From NCBI GenBank assembly GCA_964461115.1, contig CAYWSX010000001.1:248001-312000 (forward strand): a DNA stretch of 64,000 bases. Reading direction: 5' to 3'. The notes under the pieces were generated by a model that saw nothing but the letters and a program-made list of their open reading frames with translations, had not been told where the DNA came from and searched no databases. Each line of letters opens with the position of its first letter. Position 1 is the stretch's first letter. This DNA is from RGIG2134 sp964461115. Its GTDB lineage: Bacteria; Cyanobacteriota; Vampirovibrionia; Gastranaerophilales; Gastranaerophilaceae. Of this stretch, positions 17,002 through 25,175 are shown piece after piece. The position numbers were made by a program, and so were the translations under genes.

Positions 17002-17085
17002 TGTCATGCTGAATTATTTCAGCATCTATCCAATTAGAAGCTTTCTTATCAAACGGGATAGCCCCTGAAACGAGTTCAGGGTGAC
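17002..17085. repeat. Palindromic intergenic repeat, copy A
   Basis: Two inverted arms (17002-17031 and 17055-17085) each form their own hairpin: ATGCTGAA with TTCAGCAT in the left arm, CCCTGAA with TTCAGGG in the right. The arms are imperfect inverted copies of each other, ending in TGTCA and GTGAC. The same unit occurs twice at 30322-30352 and 30457-30487, and a diverged copy lies near 53859-53885. Confidence 0.75.
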
Positions 17086-17169
17086 GTGTTACTACAAATA
17101 AACACATTAGTACTGTTGTTTTCCTGAATTATAGAATAAAAAAGGGATACCCACAATAAGAAATTCGGG

Positions 17170-17175
17170 TATAAT
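17170..17175 (+). promoter_or_regulatory. -10 box TATAAT seven bases before a start codon
   Basis: A consensus TATAAT ends seven bases before the ATG at 17183, and the signal peptide fixes that start. Transcription would therefore begin at or next to the ATG. No ribosome site is visible. Confidence 0.55.
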
Positions 17176-17182
17176 ATTTAGT

Positions 17183-17851
17183 ATGAAAAAGGTAATCCTG
17201 ACAATTGCATTATTTTTATCATTTTTTGCTGTATTCGCGGCGAATCAATCGTTTGCCGACGTTATGCCAAGATATATGACAAGCATTGCACACACGGGAA
17301 TAGGTGCCTTTAATGCACCAAAAGAATTTGCTGTGTATGAAAATCCCGACGAAAATTCAAAAGTTCTGGAGCAAATTACTTGGGGGGCAAAAGGGGTTAC
17401 ATCATTCGGAAATTTGAACGAAAACGATATTTTTGTAACATACGTGCCGGCATACAACGTTGCGTATTGTGCTGTAGATGACGAAATCGACGGCTGGGTA
17501 AAAATATTTTACTCCCAAAAAACAGGAAAAACCGGCTGGGTAAAAGCAACTGCAACAAACCGTTTCACCTCTTGGATGGGCTTTTATATGTCAAAAGGGC
17601 GTAAAAATGGAGTGTATTTTTTCAAGGATATGCCCGAAACCAACAAAAAACTCATGTCCGGCCCGGAAAAAGACAGCCAAAAAGTAGCAAGCTATACTTA
17701 TCCTAAATTCGTGAAACTCACCCTAGTACGCGGGAACTGGATGCTTGTAACAATACTCGATTTAGGTAATGAAACACGTGTAGGCTGGATGCAATGGCGT
17801 ACGGAAGATGGAAATTTCATGATTTTCCCAAAAATGTATAAGTCCGAGTAA
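17183..17851 (+). CDS. Exported SH3-like domain protein
   Basis: A 222-residue exported protein with a signal peptide (MKKVILTIALFLSFFAVFAA, cleavage near SFA). The mature part looks like two bacterial SH3-like units: VYENPDENSKVLEQITWGAKG...GWVKIFYSQKTGKTGWVKA and SGPEKDSQKVASYTY...LVRGNWMLVTI...GWMQW. The repeated Gly-Trp-Val/Met followed by a basic residue is typical of such units, which often bind cell-wall peptides or serve as structural linkers. There are no catalytic motifs. It is followed 56 bases later by a binding lipoprotein gene. No specific function is assigned. Confidence 0.7.
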   Translation: MKKVILTIALFLSFFAVFAANQSFADVMPRYMTSIAHTGIGAFNAPKEFAVYENPDENSKVLEQITWGAKGVTSFGNLNENDIFVTYVPAYNVAYCAVDDEIDGWVKIFYSQKTGKTGWVKATATNRFTSWMGFYMSKGRKNGVYFFKDMPETNKKLMSGPEKDSQKVASYTYPKFVKLTLVRGNWMLVTILDLGNETRVGWMQWRTEDGNFMIFPKMYKSE

Positions 17852-17907
17852 TTTACAATGTGCAAATTGACTCTTTTTTTGCAATAATAAAGAGTGGAGA
17901 GTTGTTT

Positions 17908-18690
17908 ATGAAAAAATTATTATCCATTTTAATTATATTTACCGCGGTGCTTTTCACCTGCTCGTGCGGGGTTGAAAAACAACCAAAAAGCATAATGGAA
18001 CAAATACGCAAGCGCGATAAAATAATTGTCGGTGTAAAATACGATGCAAAACCCTTCGGTTTTATGAACTCACAAGGCGTATTAGACGGTTTTGACATTG
18101 AAATCGCACATCACATCGCAAAAAGCATACTCGGCGACCCGAGCAAAGTCGAATTCGTGCAAGTAACACCTTCAAACCGTATCATAACACTGACTTCGGG
18201 CAAGGTAGATATGATTATTGCGACAATGTCTATCACACCGCAGCGAAATAATGTCGTCTCTTTTTCAAACCCTTACTACGTTGCAGGGCAGGCGCTTATG
18301 ACACCTCAAAACTCACGGGTTATGGGGCTCACCGACTTAAAGGACAAAAAAGTTATTGTAGTTTTAGGCTCAACCGGCGAACGCAGCATAAAATACTTTG
18401 CACCTAATGCAATCATACAAGGTTTTAAAACGAATACAGAAGCCTACCAAGCGCTAAAACGCGGGCAGGGCGAAGCAATGACAACGGACGATACAATCCT
18501 CGCAGGGATTGTAATGGACGACCCCTCCATGAGGATTTTAGCCAAAAGATACACCCAGGAGCCTTATGCAGTAGCTTTTCGTCAGGATGAAGAGAGTATT
18601 CCTTTGAAAAGAAGCGTAAACCACGTAATTGAACACATGCGGAATTCCGGCGAACTAACACGCCTCAAAAACAAGTGGGTAAGATTTTAA
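17908..18690 (+). CDS. Amino-acid ABC transporter substrate-binding lipoprotein
   Basis: A 260-residue family 3 periplasmic solute-binding protein. A signal peptide (MKKLLSILIIFTAVLFTCSC) ends in Cys18 or Cys20, a probable lipidation site. Binding-fold motifs follow: IIVGVKYDAKPFGF, LDGFDIEIAHHIAK, NRIITLTSGKVDMIIATMSI, FSNPYYVAGQALM and KKVIVVLGSTGE. These match polar-amino-acid binders; which amino acid is unknown. The frame is open to 17860, but GGAG before the ATG at 17908 and the lipoprotein signal decide the start. No permease or ATPase gene is adjacent. Its stop codon touches that of the convergent deaminase gene. Confidence 0.9.
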   Translation: MKKLLSILIIFTAVLFTCSCGVEKQPKSIMEQIRKRDKIIVGVKYDAKPFGFMNSQGVLDGFDIEIAHHIAKSILGDPSKVEFVQVTPSNRIITLTSGKVDMIIATMSITPQRNNVVSFSNPYYVAGQALMTPQNSRVMGLTDLKDKKVIVVLGSTGERSIKYFAPNAIIQGFKTNTEAYQALKRGQGEAMTTDDTILAGIVMDDPSMRILAKRYTQEPYAVAFRQDEESIPLKRSVNHVIEHMRNSGELTRLKNKWVRF

Positions 18691-19146
18691 TTACACAACA
18701 GCGAAAGATTCTGAAAGTTCTCTTTGTATATCGGAAACTTGGACATGCTTAATCGCTGAATTTTCATCTTTTTTGAGATAAACATCTTTAATTCCAGCCT
18801 GCACAATAAATCGCTTACACAAAATGCAAATAAAGTCATGACCATAAATGTACATTGTAGCATCTTGGCATCTATCTTGACCTGCTTGGATTATAGCGTT
18901 TTGTTCAGCATGAATCGAACGGCAGGTTTCATATCTTGTGCCTGACGGAATATTATTTTTTATTCGGTAGCATTCGCCAAGTTCATAGCAGGATATAACC
19001 TTTGTAGGCGTACCGTTATAGCCCGTCGCTTTGATTTTTTTGTCAGGACCAACGATGACCGCACCGACATTTGCTCGAATGCAGTTTGAGCGCGACGCGC
19101 AGGTTTTAGCTAAATCTAAAAAATATTCTGTCCATGGTTTAATCAT
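18691..19146 (-). CDS. Deoxycytidylate (dCMP) deaminase family protein
   Basis: A 151-residue ComEB/dCMP deaminase-type enzyme, which makes dUMP for thymidylate synthesis. Seen: WTEYFLDLAKTCASRSNC, VGAVIVGPDKKIKATGYNG, and the zinc and proton-shuttle motif HAEQNAI (His79, Glu81). The second zinc motif is ICILC with Cys107 and Cys110, where the family usually has PCxxC, so the Pro is replaced. The insert with CYELGECYR before HAE is normal for the class and often binds a second zinc. AAAGGAAATAAAA precedes the ATG. It is the last gene of the glycine cleavage operon, fitting shared use of methylene-tetrahydrofolate. Confidence 0.9.
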   Translation of the reverse strand: MIKPWTEYFLDLAKTCASRSNCIRANVGAVIVGPDKKIKATGYNGTPTKVISCYELGECYRIKNNIPSGTRYETCRSIHAEQNAIIQAGQDRCQDATMYIYGHDFICILCKRFIVQAGIKDVYLKKDENSAIKHVQVSDIQRELSESFAVV

Positions 19147-19157
19147 TTTTATTTCCT

Positions 19158-20525
19158 TTAATTATTTAAACTGTGAATCGGCGCAGGAATACGTCCTCCG
19201 CGTCTTACAAAGCCTGACGATGAAAGTTTATTTACCGGCATAATCGGAGCTTCCCCCAGAAGTCCGCCGTATACAGCCATATCGCCGACTTTTTTATTCG
19301 GAACTGGGATTACGCGAACCGCAGTTGTTTTTTTGTTAATCATCCCGATAGCCATTTCGTCCGCAATCATGCCCGCAATCGTGTCAGCAGGCGTGTCACC
19401 CGGAATACAAATCATATCGAGCCCTACCGAGCACACCGACGTCATTGCCTCAAGCTTGTCAAAAGTTAAGTAGCCTTTTTTCGCCGCTTCGATCATCCCT
19501 GCGTCTTCAGATACAGGAATAAAAGCGCCGCTAAGCCCGCCAACGTGGGAACTTGCCATAATGCCGCCTTTTTTAACCGCGTCATTTAGCATTGCCAGAG
19601 CCGCTGTCGTACCGTGAGCCCCTGCGTGCTCAAGCCCCATGGATTGAAAAATCCCGGCTACACTGTCTCCGGGCGTAGGCGTAGGCGCAAGCGAAAGATC
19701 AATCACACCGAACGGAATACCAAGTCTTTCAGCCATTGCACGTCCGATAAGCTCACCTGTTGTAGTGATTTTAAATGCAATCTGCTTGATTTTATTTGCA
19801 AGCGCACCCATATCCGCGTCTTTCGGCAATGCCGCAACCGCTGCCGCGACAACACCCGGCCCGGATACTCCGATATTCAATTCACATTCAGGCTCGCCGA
19901 TACCGTGGAATGCACCCGCCATAAAAGGGTTATCCTGCGGAGCATTGCAGAAGCAAACAAGTTTTGCTGCTCCGATTGCGTCAGAATCCGCTGTCAAACG
20001 CGCTGTTTCCTTAACAATTTCAGCCATTTTTAAAACTGCGTCCATGTTTATACCGGCTTTCGAGGAAGCCAAATTGATTGAAGAACAAATTCTTTCCGTC
20101 ACTCTCAAGGCCTCAGGAATGCTTTCAACAAGAGCCAAGTCGCCTCTTGTAAAACCTTTTTCGACCATCGCACTAAAACCGCCGATAAAGTTGACCCCGA
20201 CATCTTTAGCTGCCTTGTCCAAAACTTTTGCCAAATATACGTAATCGTATTCTTTACACGACTCGCCAACCAGCGAAATCGGTGTAACAGCAATCCTGCG
20301 GTTAATAATCGGAATTGAGTACTCAGCTTCCAAATCATCAGCATAAGCATTTAAATTCTTGGCATATTTGACAATTTTATTGTAAATTTTTTCACCGACA
20401 ACCTTAACATCGCTGTCACAGCAGTCGCGCAGAGATAGTGCAAGCGTTACCGTCCGAATATCGAGGTGGTAAAGCTTAATCATATTAATTGTTTCTAAAA
20501 TTGATTCTGTATGAAATAATGTCAT
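19158..20525 (-). CDS. UPF0210 (DUF711) family protein
   Basis: A 455-residue member of the PFL-fold UPF0210/DUF711 family, found in many anaerobes and typically paired with a small ACT-domain gene, as here. Seen: LDIRTVTLALSLRDC, GFSAMVEKGFTRGD, RICSSINLASSKAGINMDAV, GAFHGIGEPECELNIGVSGP and GDSVAGIFQSMGLEHAGAHG. The biochemical role is unknown; the fold relates it to pyruvate-formate-lyase-like proteins, but no glycyl radical motif is seen. AGGAATTAAAA precedes the ATG. It lies 19 bases downstream of the ACT gene within the glycine cleavage operon. Confidence 0.92.
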   Translation of the reverse strand: MTLFHTESILETINMIKLYHLDIRTVTLALSLRDCCDSDVKVVGEKIYNKIVKYAKNLNAYADDLEAEYSIPIINRRIAVTPISLVGESCKEYDYVYLAKVLDKAAKDVGVNFIGGFSAMVEKGFTRGDLALVESIPEALRVTERICSSINLASSKAGINMDAVLKMAEIVKETARLTADSDAIGAAKLVCFCNAPQDNPFMAGAFHGIGEPECELNIGVSGPGVVAAAVAALPKDADMGALANKIKQIAFKITTTGELIGRAMAERLGIPFGVIDLSLAPTPTPGDSVAGIFQSMGLEHAGAHGTTAALAMLNDAVKKGGIMASSHVGGLSGAFIPVSEDAGMIEAAKKGYLTFDKLEAMTSVCSVGLDMICIPGDTPADTIAGMIADEMAIGMINKKTTAVRVIPVPNKKVGDMAVYGGLLGEAPIMPVNKLSSSGFVRRGGRIPAPIHSLNN

Positions 20526-20544
20526 TTTTAATTCCTATTCTTTT

Positions 20545-20823
20545 CTAAATTGAGTGCATTTTATCAAAAATATCTTTCTTTTGCACCCATACTTCCATCG
20601 AGAGTTTAGCGCCTACTTCGTCAATTGCCTCTTTTATCTCTTTAAAAGAATATTTTGAGTTTTGGATGCCGCCAAGTAGAAACATCACAAAATAATCCTG
20701 CATAATCGTCTGCTTGATATCTTCGATATTCACCTCATACTTTGCAAGCGCAGCCGTAAGCTCCGCAACAATTCCCACTCTGTCAGCCCCAAGAAGGGTT
20801 ACAATTATTTTTTCGTCTTTCAT
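20545..20823 (-). CDS. ACT domain protein (UPF0237, GcvR-like)
   Basis: A 92-residue protein that is essentially one ACT domain: IIVTLLGADRVGIVAELTAALA, NIEDIKQTIMQDYFVMFLL, then a helical tail. ACT domains bind amino acids and are often regulatory; the GcvR protein of enteric bacteria uses them to sense glycine. The family (UPF0237) is usually found next to UPF0210 genes, as here. It lies three bases after gcvPA. A glycine-sensing role is attractive from context but is an inference; no DNA-binding part is present. Confidence 0.9.
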   Translation of the reverse strand: MKDEKIIVTLLGADRVGIVAELTAALAKYEVNIEDIKQTIMQDYFVMFLLGGIQNSKYSFKEIKEAIDEVGAKLSMEVWVQKKDIFDKMHSI

Positions 20824-20826
20824 TTT

Positions 20827-22101
20827 CTACACCTTACTTATATATTCGTCAATTTCTTCGTCTGTATTCATTTCGGTCGTTGTCACAAGAACCTTGTTTT
20901 CATCAATTTTAAGCCCTGCAAGAATACCATTTTCTTTCATTTTTTTCAAAAATTCGTCACTGTTTTCAACTTCGATTACAAATTCGTTAAAAAAGTCTTT
21001 ATTAAGAAGCTTAATCCCTTGTTCTTCAAGTTTTTTTGCCAGCATATGAGCATTTTTTGCGCTCAAATAAGAAGCCTGTTTGAAGCCATTCTTGCCCATA
21101 ACCGATAAATAAACCGCAGCGCAAAGAGCAACAAGCCCTTGGTTCGAACATATGTTACTTGTCGCTTTTTCGCGACGAATATGCTGTTCGCGAGTTTGCA
21201 GCGTAAGCGTAAATGCCTGATTTCCGTCAGAATCAACTGTTCTGCCGACAATTCTGCCTGCCAATTGCCGTTTATGCTTATCTAAGCAAGCTATAAATCC
21301 GCCGTATGGCCCTCCGAAATTCAAAGGAATTCCGAGCGGCTGAATATCCCCGACAGCTATGTCTGCACCATATTCGGCAGGTGCTTTCAGGAATCCGAGA
21401 GACATAATATCAGCGCAAATTACCAGCAAAGTCTTTTTTCCTTCGAGCAAAGATTTTACCCCATCTAAATCTTGAATTTCTCCGTAAAAATCAGGGTTTT
21501 GCACCAAAACTGCAGCATATTCATCTGAAATATCTTTCAAAATATCAAGATTATTGAAATACTCAACTTCCAAGCCCTGAGAGTGAATATACGTATTTAT
21601 AACCTCTTTGTATTCGGGATTTAAAGAATTTGAAACCAAAACCTTGTTTTTGTTTGCGATTCTGACAGACATCAAAAGCGCTTCTGCACAAGCCGAAGCA
21701 CCGTCATAGACTGACGCGTTAGCAACATCAAGCCCTGTCAAATTACAAATCATCGACTGATACTCATAAATCATTTGCAATGTGCCCTGCGAAATCTCAG
21801 GCTGATACGGAGTGTAAGCCGTATTGAACTCAAATCTGTTAGCAATCTGAGAAACACAAGCGGGAACAAATCTTTTTGAAGCCCCGCCGCCTAAAAAGCA
21901 GAGGTAATCAGTTTTATTTTTTGCAGCAATTCTTTTCAACTCTTTTTGCACGGACATTTCGCTCATCGAATCAGGCAAATTCAGCCCTTCGACCCGAGCC
22001 TCGGCAGGAATATTTACAAAAAGCTCCTCGACGCGGTTAACGCCGATATCTTTGAGCATTTCTGCCCTTTCGCTATTTGAATGTGCCGAAAAATTATCCA
22101 T
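20827..22101 (-). CDS. gcvPA: Glycine dehydrogenase (decarboxylating) subunit 1
   Basis: The 424 residues correspond to the N-terminal half of the P protein of the glycine cleavage system, in the two-gene (gcvPA/gcvPB) form. Seen: FLGGGASKRFVPACVSQI, FNTAYTPYQPEISQGTLQ, NASVYDGASACAEALLM, PLGIPLNFGGPYGGFIACLD, RLAGRIVGRTVD-like LAGRIVGRTVDSDGNQAF, TLQTREQHIRREKATSNICS. The pyridoxal-phosphate lysine lies in the GcvPB subunit, which is not encoded in this window. The ATG overlaps the gcvH stop (TAATG). The position normally taken by gcvPB holds the ACT gene. Confidence 0.93.
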   Translation of the reverse strand: MDNFSAHSNSERAEMLKDIGVNRVEELFVNIPAEARVEGLNLPDSMSEMSVQKELKRIAAKNKTDYLCFLGGGASKRFVPACVSQIANRFEFNTAYTPYQPEISQGTLQMIYEYQSMICNLTGLDVANASVYDGASACAEALLMSVRIANKNKVLVSNSLNPEYKEVINTYIHSQGLEVEYFNNLDILKDISDEYAAVLVQNPDFYGEIQDLDGVKSLLEGKKTLLVICADIMSLGFLKAPAEYGADIAVGDIQPLGIPLNFGGPYGGFIACLDKHKRQLAGRIVGRTVDSDGNQAFTLTLQTREQHIRREKATSNICSNQGLVALCAAVYLSVMGKNGFKQASYLSAKNAHMLAKKLEEQGIKLLNKDFFNEFVIEVENSDEFLKKMKENGILAGLKIDENKVLVTTTEMNTDEEIDEYISKV

Positions 22102-22481
22102 TACGCAATTTCTTCTTTATAATCCGCATACTCAAGCAAATCACCCGAATCCAATGCTGCTGTTTCGCTTGTCATTTTGATAAGCCAGCCTTCTTCATAT
22201 GGTGAAACATTCAAGGTTTCAGGAGCTTCAACCAATTTTTCATTAATTTCTATAACCGTGCCACCAACAGGCGCATACACCTCTGAAGCAGCTTTTACAG
22301 ACTCAACAGTAGAAAAAACTTCTCCCTTTGTAAAACTTGCACCAACTTCCGGCAATTCCACAAAAACAATATCTCCCAGCTGCTCAACTGCGTAATCCGT
22401 AAGACCCACAGTGTAAACAGAATTAGATTCCAAAACATATTCATGACTTTTAGCGCATAAAATTCCTTCAGGTGCTGTCAT
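22101..22481 (-). CDS. gcvH: Glycine cleavage system H protein
   Basis: GcvH is the lipoyl-carrying shuttle of the glycine cleavage system. The 126 residues match the family size. Seen: VYTVGLTDYAVEQLGDIVFV at 22-41, the lipoylation site ESVKAASEVYAPV with Lys63, GGTVIEIN, and PYEEGWLIKM near the C terminus. It lies between gcvT (21 bases upstream) and gcvPA (overlapping). The lipoate ligase or synthase is not in the window. Confidence 0.95.
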   Translation of the reverse strand: MTAPEGILCAKSHEYVLESNSVYTVGLTDYAVEQLGDIVFVELPEVGASFTKGEVFSTVESVKAASEVYAPVGGTVIEINEKLVEAPETLNVSPYEEGWLIKMTSETAALDSGDLLEYADYKEEIA

Positions 22482-22502
22482 AGATTTATTTCTCCTTTTC
22501 CA

Positions 22503-23606
22503 CTATACTTTGTTTTTCTTATCCGCGAACGGCCTTTTGACAACTTCTGCATTATACAATTTATTTCTTATCATAATTTGTACAACCGTGCCAATATTTA
22601 TATTACAAGATGTTTGAACATATGCAAGTCCTATATTTTCTCCCAAGGTTGGAGAAGGCGCACCGCTTGTGACTTTGCCCGTGATTTTGTCTTCGTAATA
22701 AACTTCATAATCGTGCCTGGCAGGGACTTTACTTAACATTTTAAACCCGATAAGTTTTTTGTCCACCCCGTCTTGAAGCTGCTTCATAATTATATCTTTA
22801 CCGTTGTAATCAGCTTCCTTATTTTTAGCGACAGACCAAGCAAGCCCCGCCTCAATAGGAGTTGTCGTCGTATCCATGTCGTTTCCGTACAAATGAAGTG
22901 CTGCCTCAAGGCGCAACGTATCCCGTGCACCGAGCCCGATAGGCTTTATGTTAAAACTTTTGCCTTGTTCCATCAGATAGTTCCAAATATTATTTGAAAA
23001 TTCATTTTTGACGAGAATTTCAAACCCGTCTTCGCCTGTATATCCAGTTCTTGAAATCCAAAGATTAATATTATTGAGTTCGCCCCGCTGAATCGTAAAA
23101 AACGCAGGCTGCTTTTCTTTTTTAAGCCCCATTTTCTCCATAAGTTCAGGAGCTTTCGGTCCCTGAACAGCAAGCAGCGAGTAATTATGCGACTGATTAT
23201 CAATCTCCACATCAAAGCCGAGTTTGTTACGCACCATCCAGTTCAAATCATCATCAATCCGCGCAGCATTCACAATGAGAAAATATTTATTTTCTTCCAG
23301 TTTGTAAATAATCAAGTCGTCGATAATCCCGCCCTGTTTGTTCGTAAGCTGACAGTATACAGCCTTTAACGGAGTTAATTTTTCAAGATTTTGAGGAACA
23401 AGCTTCTGCAAAAACGGCAATGCGTCAGAGCCTGTAATAAAAACCTCTCCCATGTGCGAAACATCGAACAATCCGACATTATTACGTACACAATTGTGCT
23501 CTTCAATAATATTTGAATACGAAACAGGCATTTCCCAACCCGCAAACGGCACCATACGCGCCCCAAGCTTGATTTGTTCATCATGTAAAAAGGTTTGTTT
23601 ATACAT
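22503..23606 (-). CDS. gcvT: Aminomethyltransferase (glycine cleavage T protein)
   Basis: GcvT releases ammonia and passes the methylene carbon to tetrahydrofolate. The 367 residues match the family. Seen: MVPFAGWEMPVSYSNIIEEH, VGLFDVSHMGEVFITG, YCQLTNKQGGIIDDLIIYKL, LAVQGPKAPELMEKM, SRTGYTGEDGFEI, GLGARDTLRLEAALHLYG and PTLGENIGLAYV. The ATG has GGGG about five bases upstream. It starts only 21 bases after the phosphomannomutase stop, leaving no room for a glycine riboswitch, so the glycine cleavage genes probably share the upstream promoter. Confidence 0.95.
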   Translation of the reverse strand: MYKQTFLHDEQIKLGARMVPFAGWEMPVSYSNIIEEHNCVRNNVGLFDVSHMGEVFITGSDALPFLQKLVPQNLEKLTPLKAVYCQLTNKQGGIIDDLIIYKLEENKYFLIVNAARIDDDLNWMVRNKLGFDVEIDNQSHNYSLLAVQGPKAPELMEKMGLKKEKQPAFFTIQRGELNNINLWISRTGYTGEDGFEILVKNEFSNNIWNYLMEQGKSFNIKPIGLGARDTLRLEAALHLYGNDMDTTTTPIEAGLAWSVAKNKEADYNGKDIIMKQLQDGVDKKLIGFKMLSKVPARHDYEVYYEDKITGKVTSGAPSPTLGENIGLAYVQTSCNINIGTVVQIMIRNKLYNAEVVKRPFADKKNKV

Positions 23607-23627
23607 CCTCGCCCCGTTTCTTACTTT

Positions 23628-25106
23628 TTATTCCGCACACTCTTCCATGCACACATCAAGCGCGTCTATAAGAGAATTCTGGTAAATTTCGCATTGTTCT
23701 TTGTTTGCAGCCTCAAATCTAAGTGTAAAAACAGGTTCAGTGTTGCTCTGTCTGATGAGCGCGAAGCCATCTTCAAAAATAACTCTCATACCGTCAATTG
23801 TTACTATATCAACAATTTTCGAACCGAACATATCAGGATTTTCGTTTACTTTTGATTTCAAAGATTCCATGACCGATTTTTTCTTGTCGTTAGGGCATTT
23901 GTAGCGAACTTCCTGCGATGTGTAAATCTTGTCGAAAGCTGTCAATAAATTTTCAAGCTTAAAATTTGCATCTTTTTGCTTGTGTTTTGCCACAATCTCA
24001 ATCAAACGGCAGCCTGCGTATACAGCGTCATCAAAGCCGTAGTATCTGTCTTTAAAGAAGGTGTGACCCGACATTTCACCGGCAAGAACGGAGCCCGTTT
24101 CTTTCATCTTGGCTTTTATGTAGCCATGTCCTGTTTTGTGCATGATTGCCACTCCACCGGAGTTGTTAATCGTGTCGTAGAGCGCCTGTGAGCATTTTAC
24201 TTCCGAAACAACAATCGGTTTTTCGCCATGCGGTTTTAATTGTTCAATAACATCAAGCGCATAAATTAAAAGAAGCTTATCGCCCGTCAAACTACGCCCT
24301 TGAGAATCAATTGCGCCTATTCTGTCCGAGTCGCCGTCAAATGCAATACCAAAATCAGCACCTGTTTCGAGAACTTTCGCCTTAATATCCGTTAAAGTTT
24401 TTTCGTCACTCGGATTCGGGTGATGGTTAGGGAACGTTCCGTCAGGCTCAGAGTAGAGCTCTATAACCTCACACCCCAAGTCTCTGTACAACTTAGGCGC
24501 AACCACGCCGCCTGTGGCATTTGCACTATCTACAACGACTTTGATACCTTTGCCGATATTTGGAAAGCGTTCTGCCATATATTCCTGATATTGCGGAATA
24601 ATATCGTATTCACGAACAAGCCCGTAACGGCAATTGTTGTCACCTCTTTCAATTATTTCTTGTGTGTAATTTTTTACTTCTTTGATTTCTTCTTCGCTCA
24701 AGGAAGACTTTTTGTACGTCATCTTCATGCCGTTATATTCAGATGGGTTGTGACTTGCAGTGATAATCATGCTGCCCGTGAGAGGGTTTCCGTTTGTAAT
24801 CTCCGACGGAATGCCGTTTGCTTCGGAGAAATATCCGATTGGAGTCGGTACAAGACCCAATTTAACAATATTTGCACCTGTTGAGGTAACCCCTTTTTCA
24901 ACAGCTTTTACAAGTGACGGCGAGTGAGTACGCGCGTCCCAGGCAATAGAAATCCACATTTCATCGGTTTTTTTACCTGTATTTTCAGCCAAAAACTTTA
25001 CAAAGCCTTTGCCAGTGTAATAAAAAACTTCCTCAGTAATATCTTCTCCGTAAATTCCGCGGATGTCGTTTTTTCCGAATGCGCTGAGCGTAATTGTTCC
25101 CGTCAT
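23628..25106 (-). CDS. Phosphomannomutase/phosphoglucomutase
   Basis: A 492-residue alpha-D-phosphohexomutase, interconverting the 1- and 6-phosphates of mannose or glucose for nucleotide-sugar synthesis. The four functional loops are visible: catalytic TASHNP (Ser118), metal-binding DGDSDR, sugar-binding GEMSGH, and phosphate-binding RQSNTEP near the C terminus. The family N terminus FGKNDIRGIYGEDI is present. Substrate preference cannot be read from sequence alone. AAGGGGT precedes the ATG. It is the first gene of the operon that continues into gcvT. Confidence 0.92.
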   Translation of the reverse strand: MTGTITLSAFGKNDIRGIYGEDITEEVFYYTGKGFVKFLAENTGKKTDEMWISIAWDARTHSPSLVKAVEKGVTSTGANIVKLGLVPTPIGYFSEANGIPSEITNGNPLTGSMIITASHNPSEYNGMKMTYKKSSLSEEEIKEVKNYTQEIIERGDNNCRYGLVREYDIIPQYQEYMAERFPNIGKGIKVVVDSANATGGVVAPKLYRDLGCEVIELYSEPDGTFPNHHPNPSDEKTLTDIKAKVLETGADFGIAFDGDSDRIGAIDSQGRSLTGDKLLLIYALDVIEQLKPHGEKPIVVSEVKCSQALYDTINNSGGVAIMHKTGHGYIKAKMKETGSVLAGEMSGHTFFKDRYYGFDDAVYAGCRLIEIVAKHKQKDANFKLENLLTAFDKIYTSQEVRYKCPNDKKKSVMESLKSKVNENPDMFGSKIVDIVTIDGMRVIFEDGFALIRQSNTEPVFTLRFEAANKEQCEIYQNSLIDALDVCMEECAE

Positions 25107-25144
25107 ATCTACCCCTTTATATTAACATTTTATTTAATTTAACT

Positions 25145-25150
25145 TATAAT
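25145..25150 (+). promoter_or_regulatory. -10 box TATAAT for the sugar permease gene
   Basis: A TATAAT lies in the 69-base divergent region, giving a leader of about 20 bases before the ATG at 25176. No clear -35 is seen at the right distance. Confidence 0.4.
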
Positions 25151-25175
25151 AAATTGTAGCTTAAATAGAGAAATT

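Noticed and set aside
19614..20244. Frames of 139-159 residues antisense to the UPF0210 gene
   Set aside because: They are mirror frames of a strongly conserved gene with low-complexity, Arg/Cys- or Ser/Ala-rich translations.
23607..23627. Glycine riboswitch before gcvT
   Set aside because: The gap to the upstream gene is 21 bases, too short for one.
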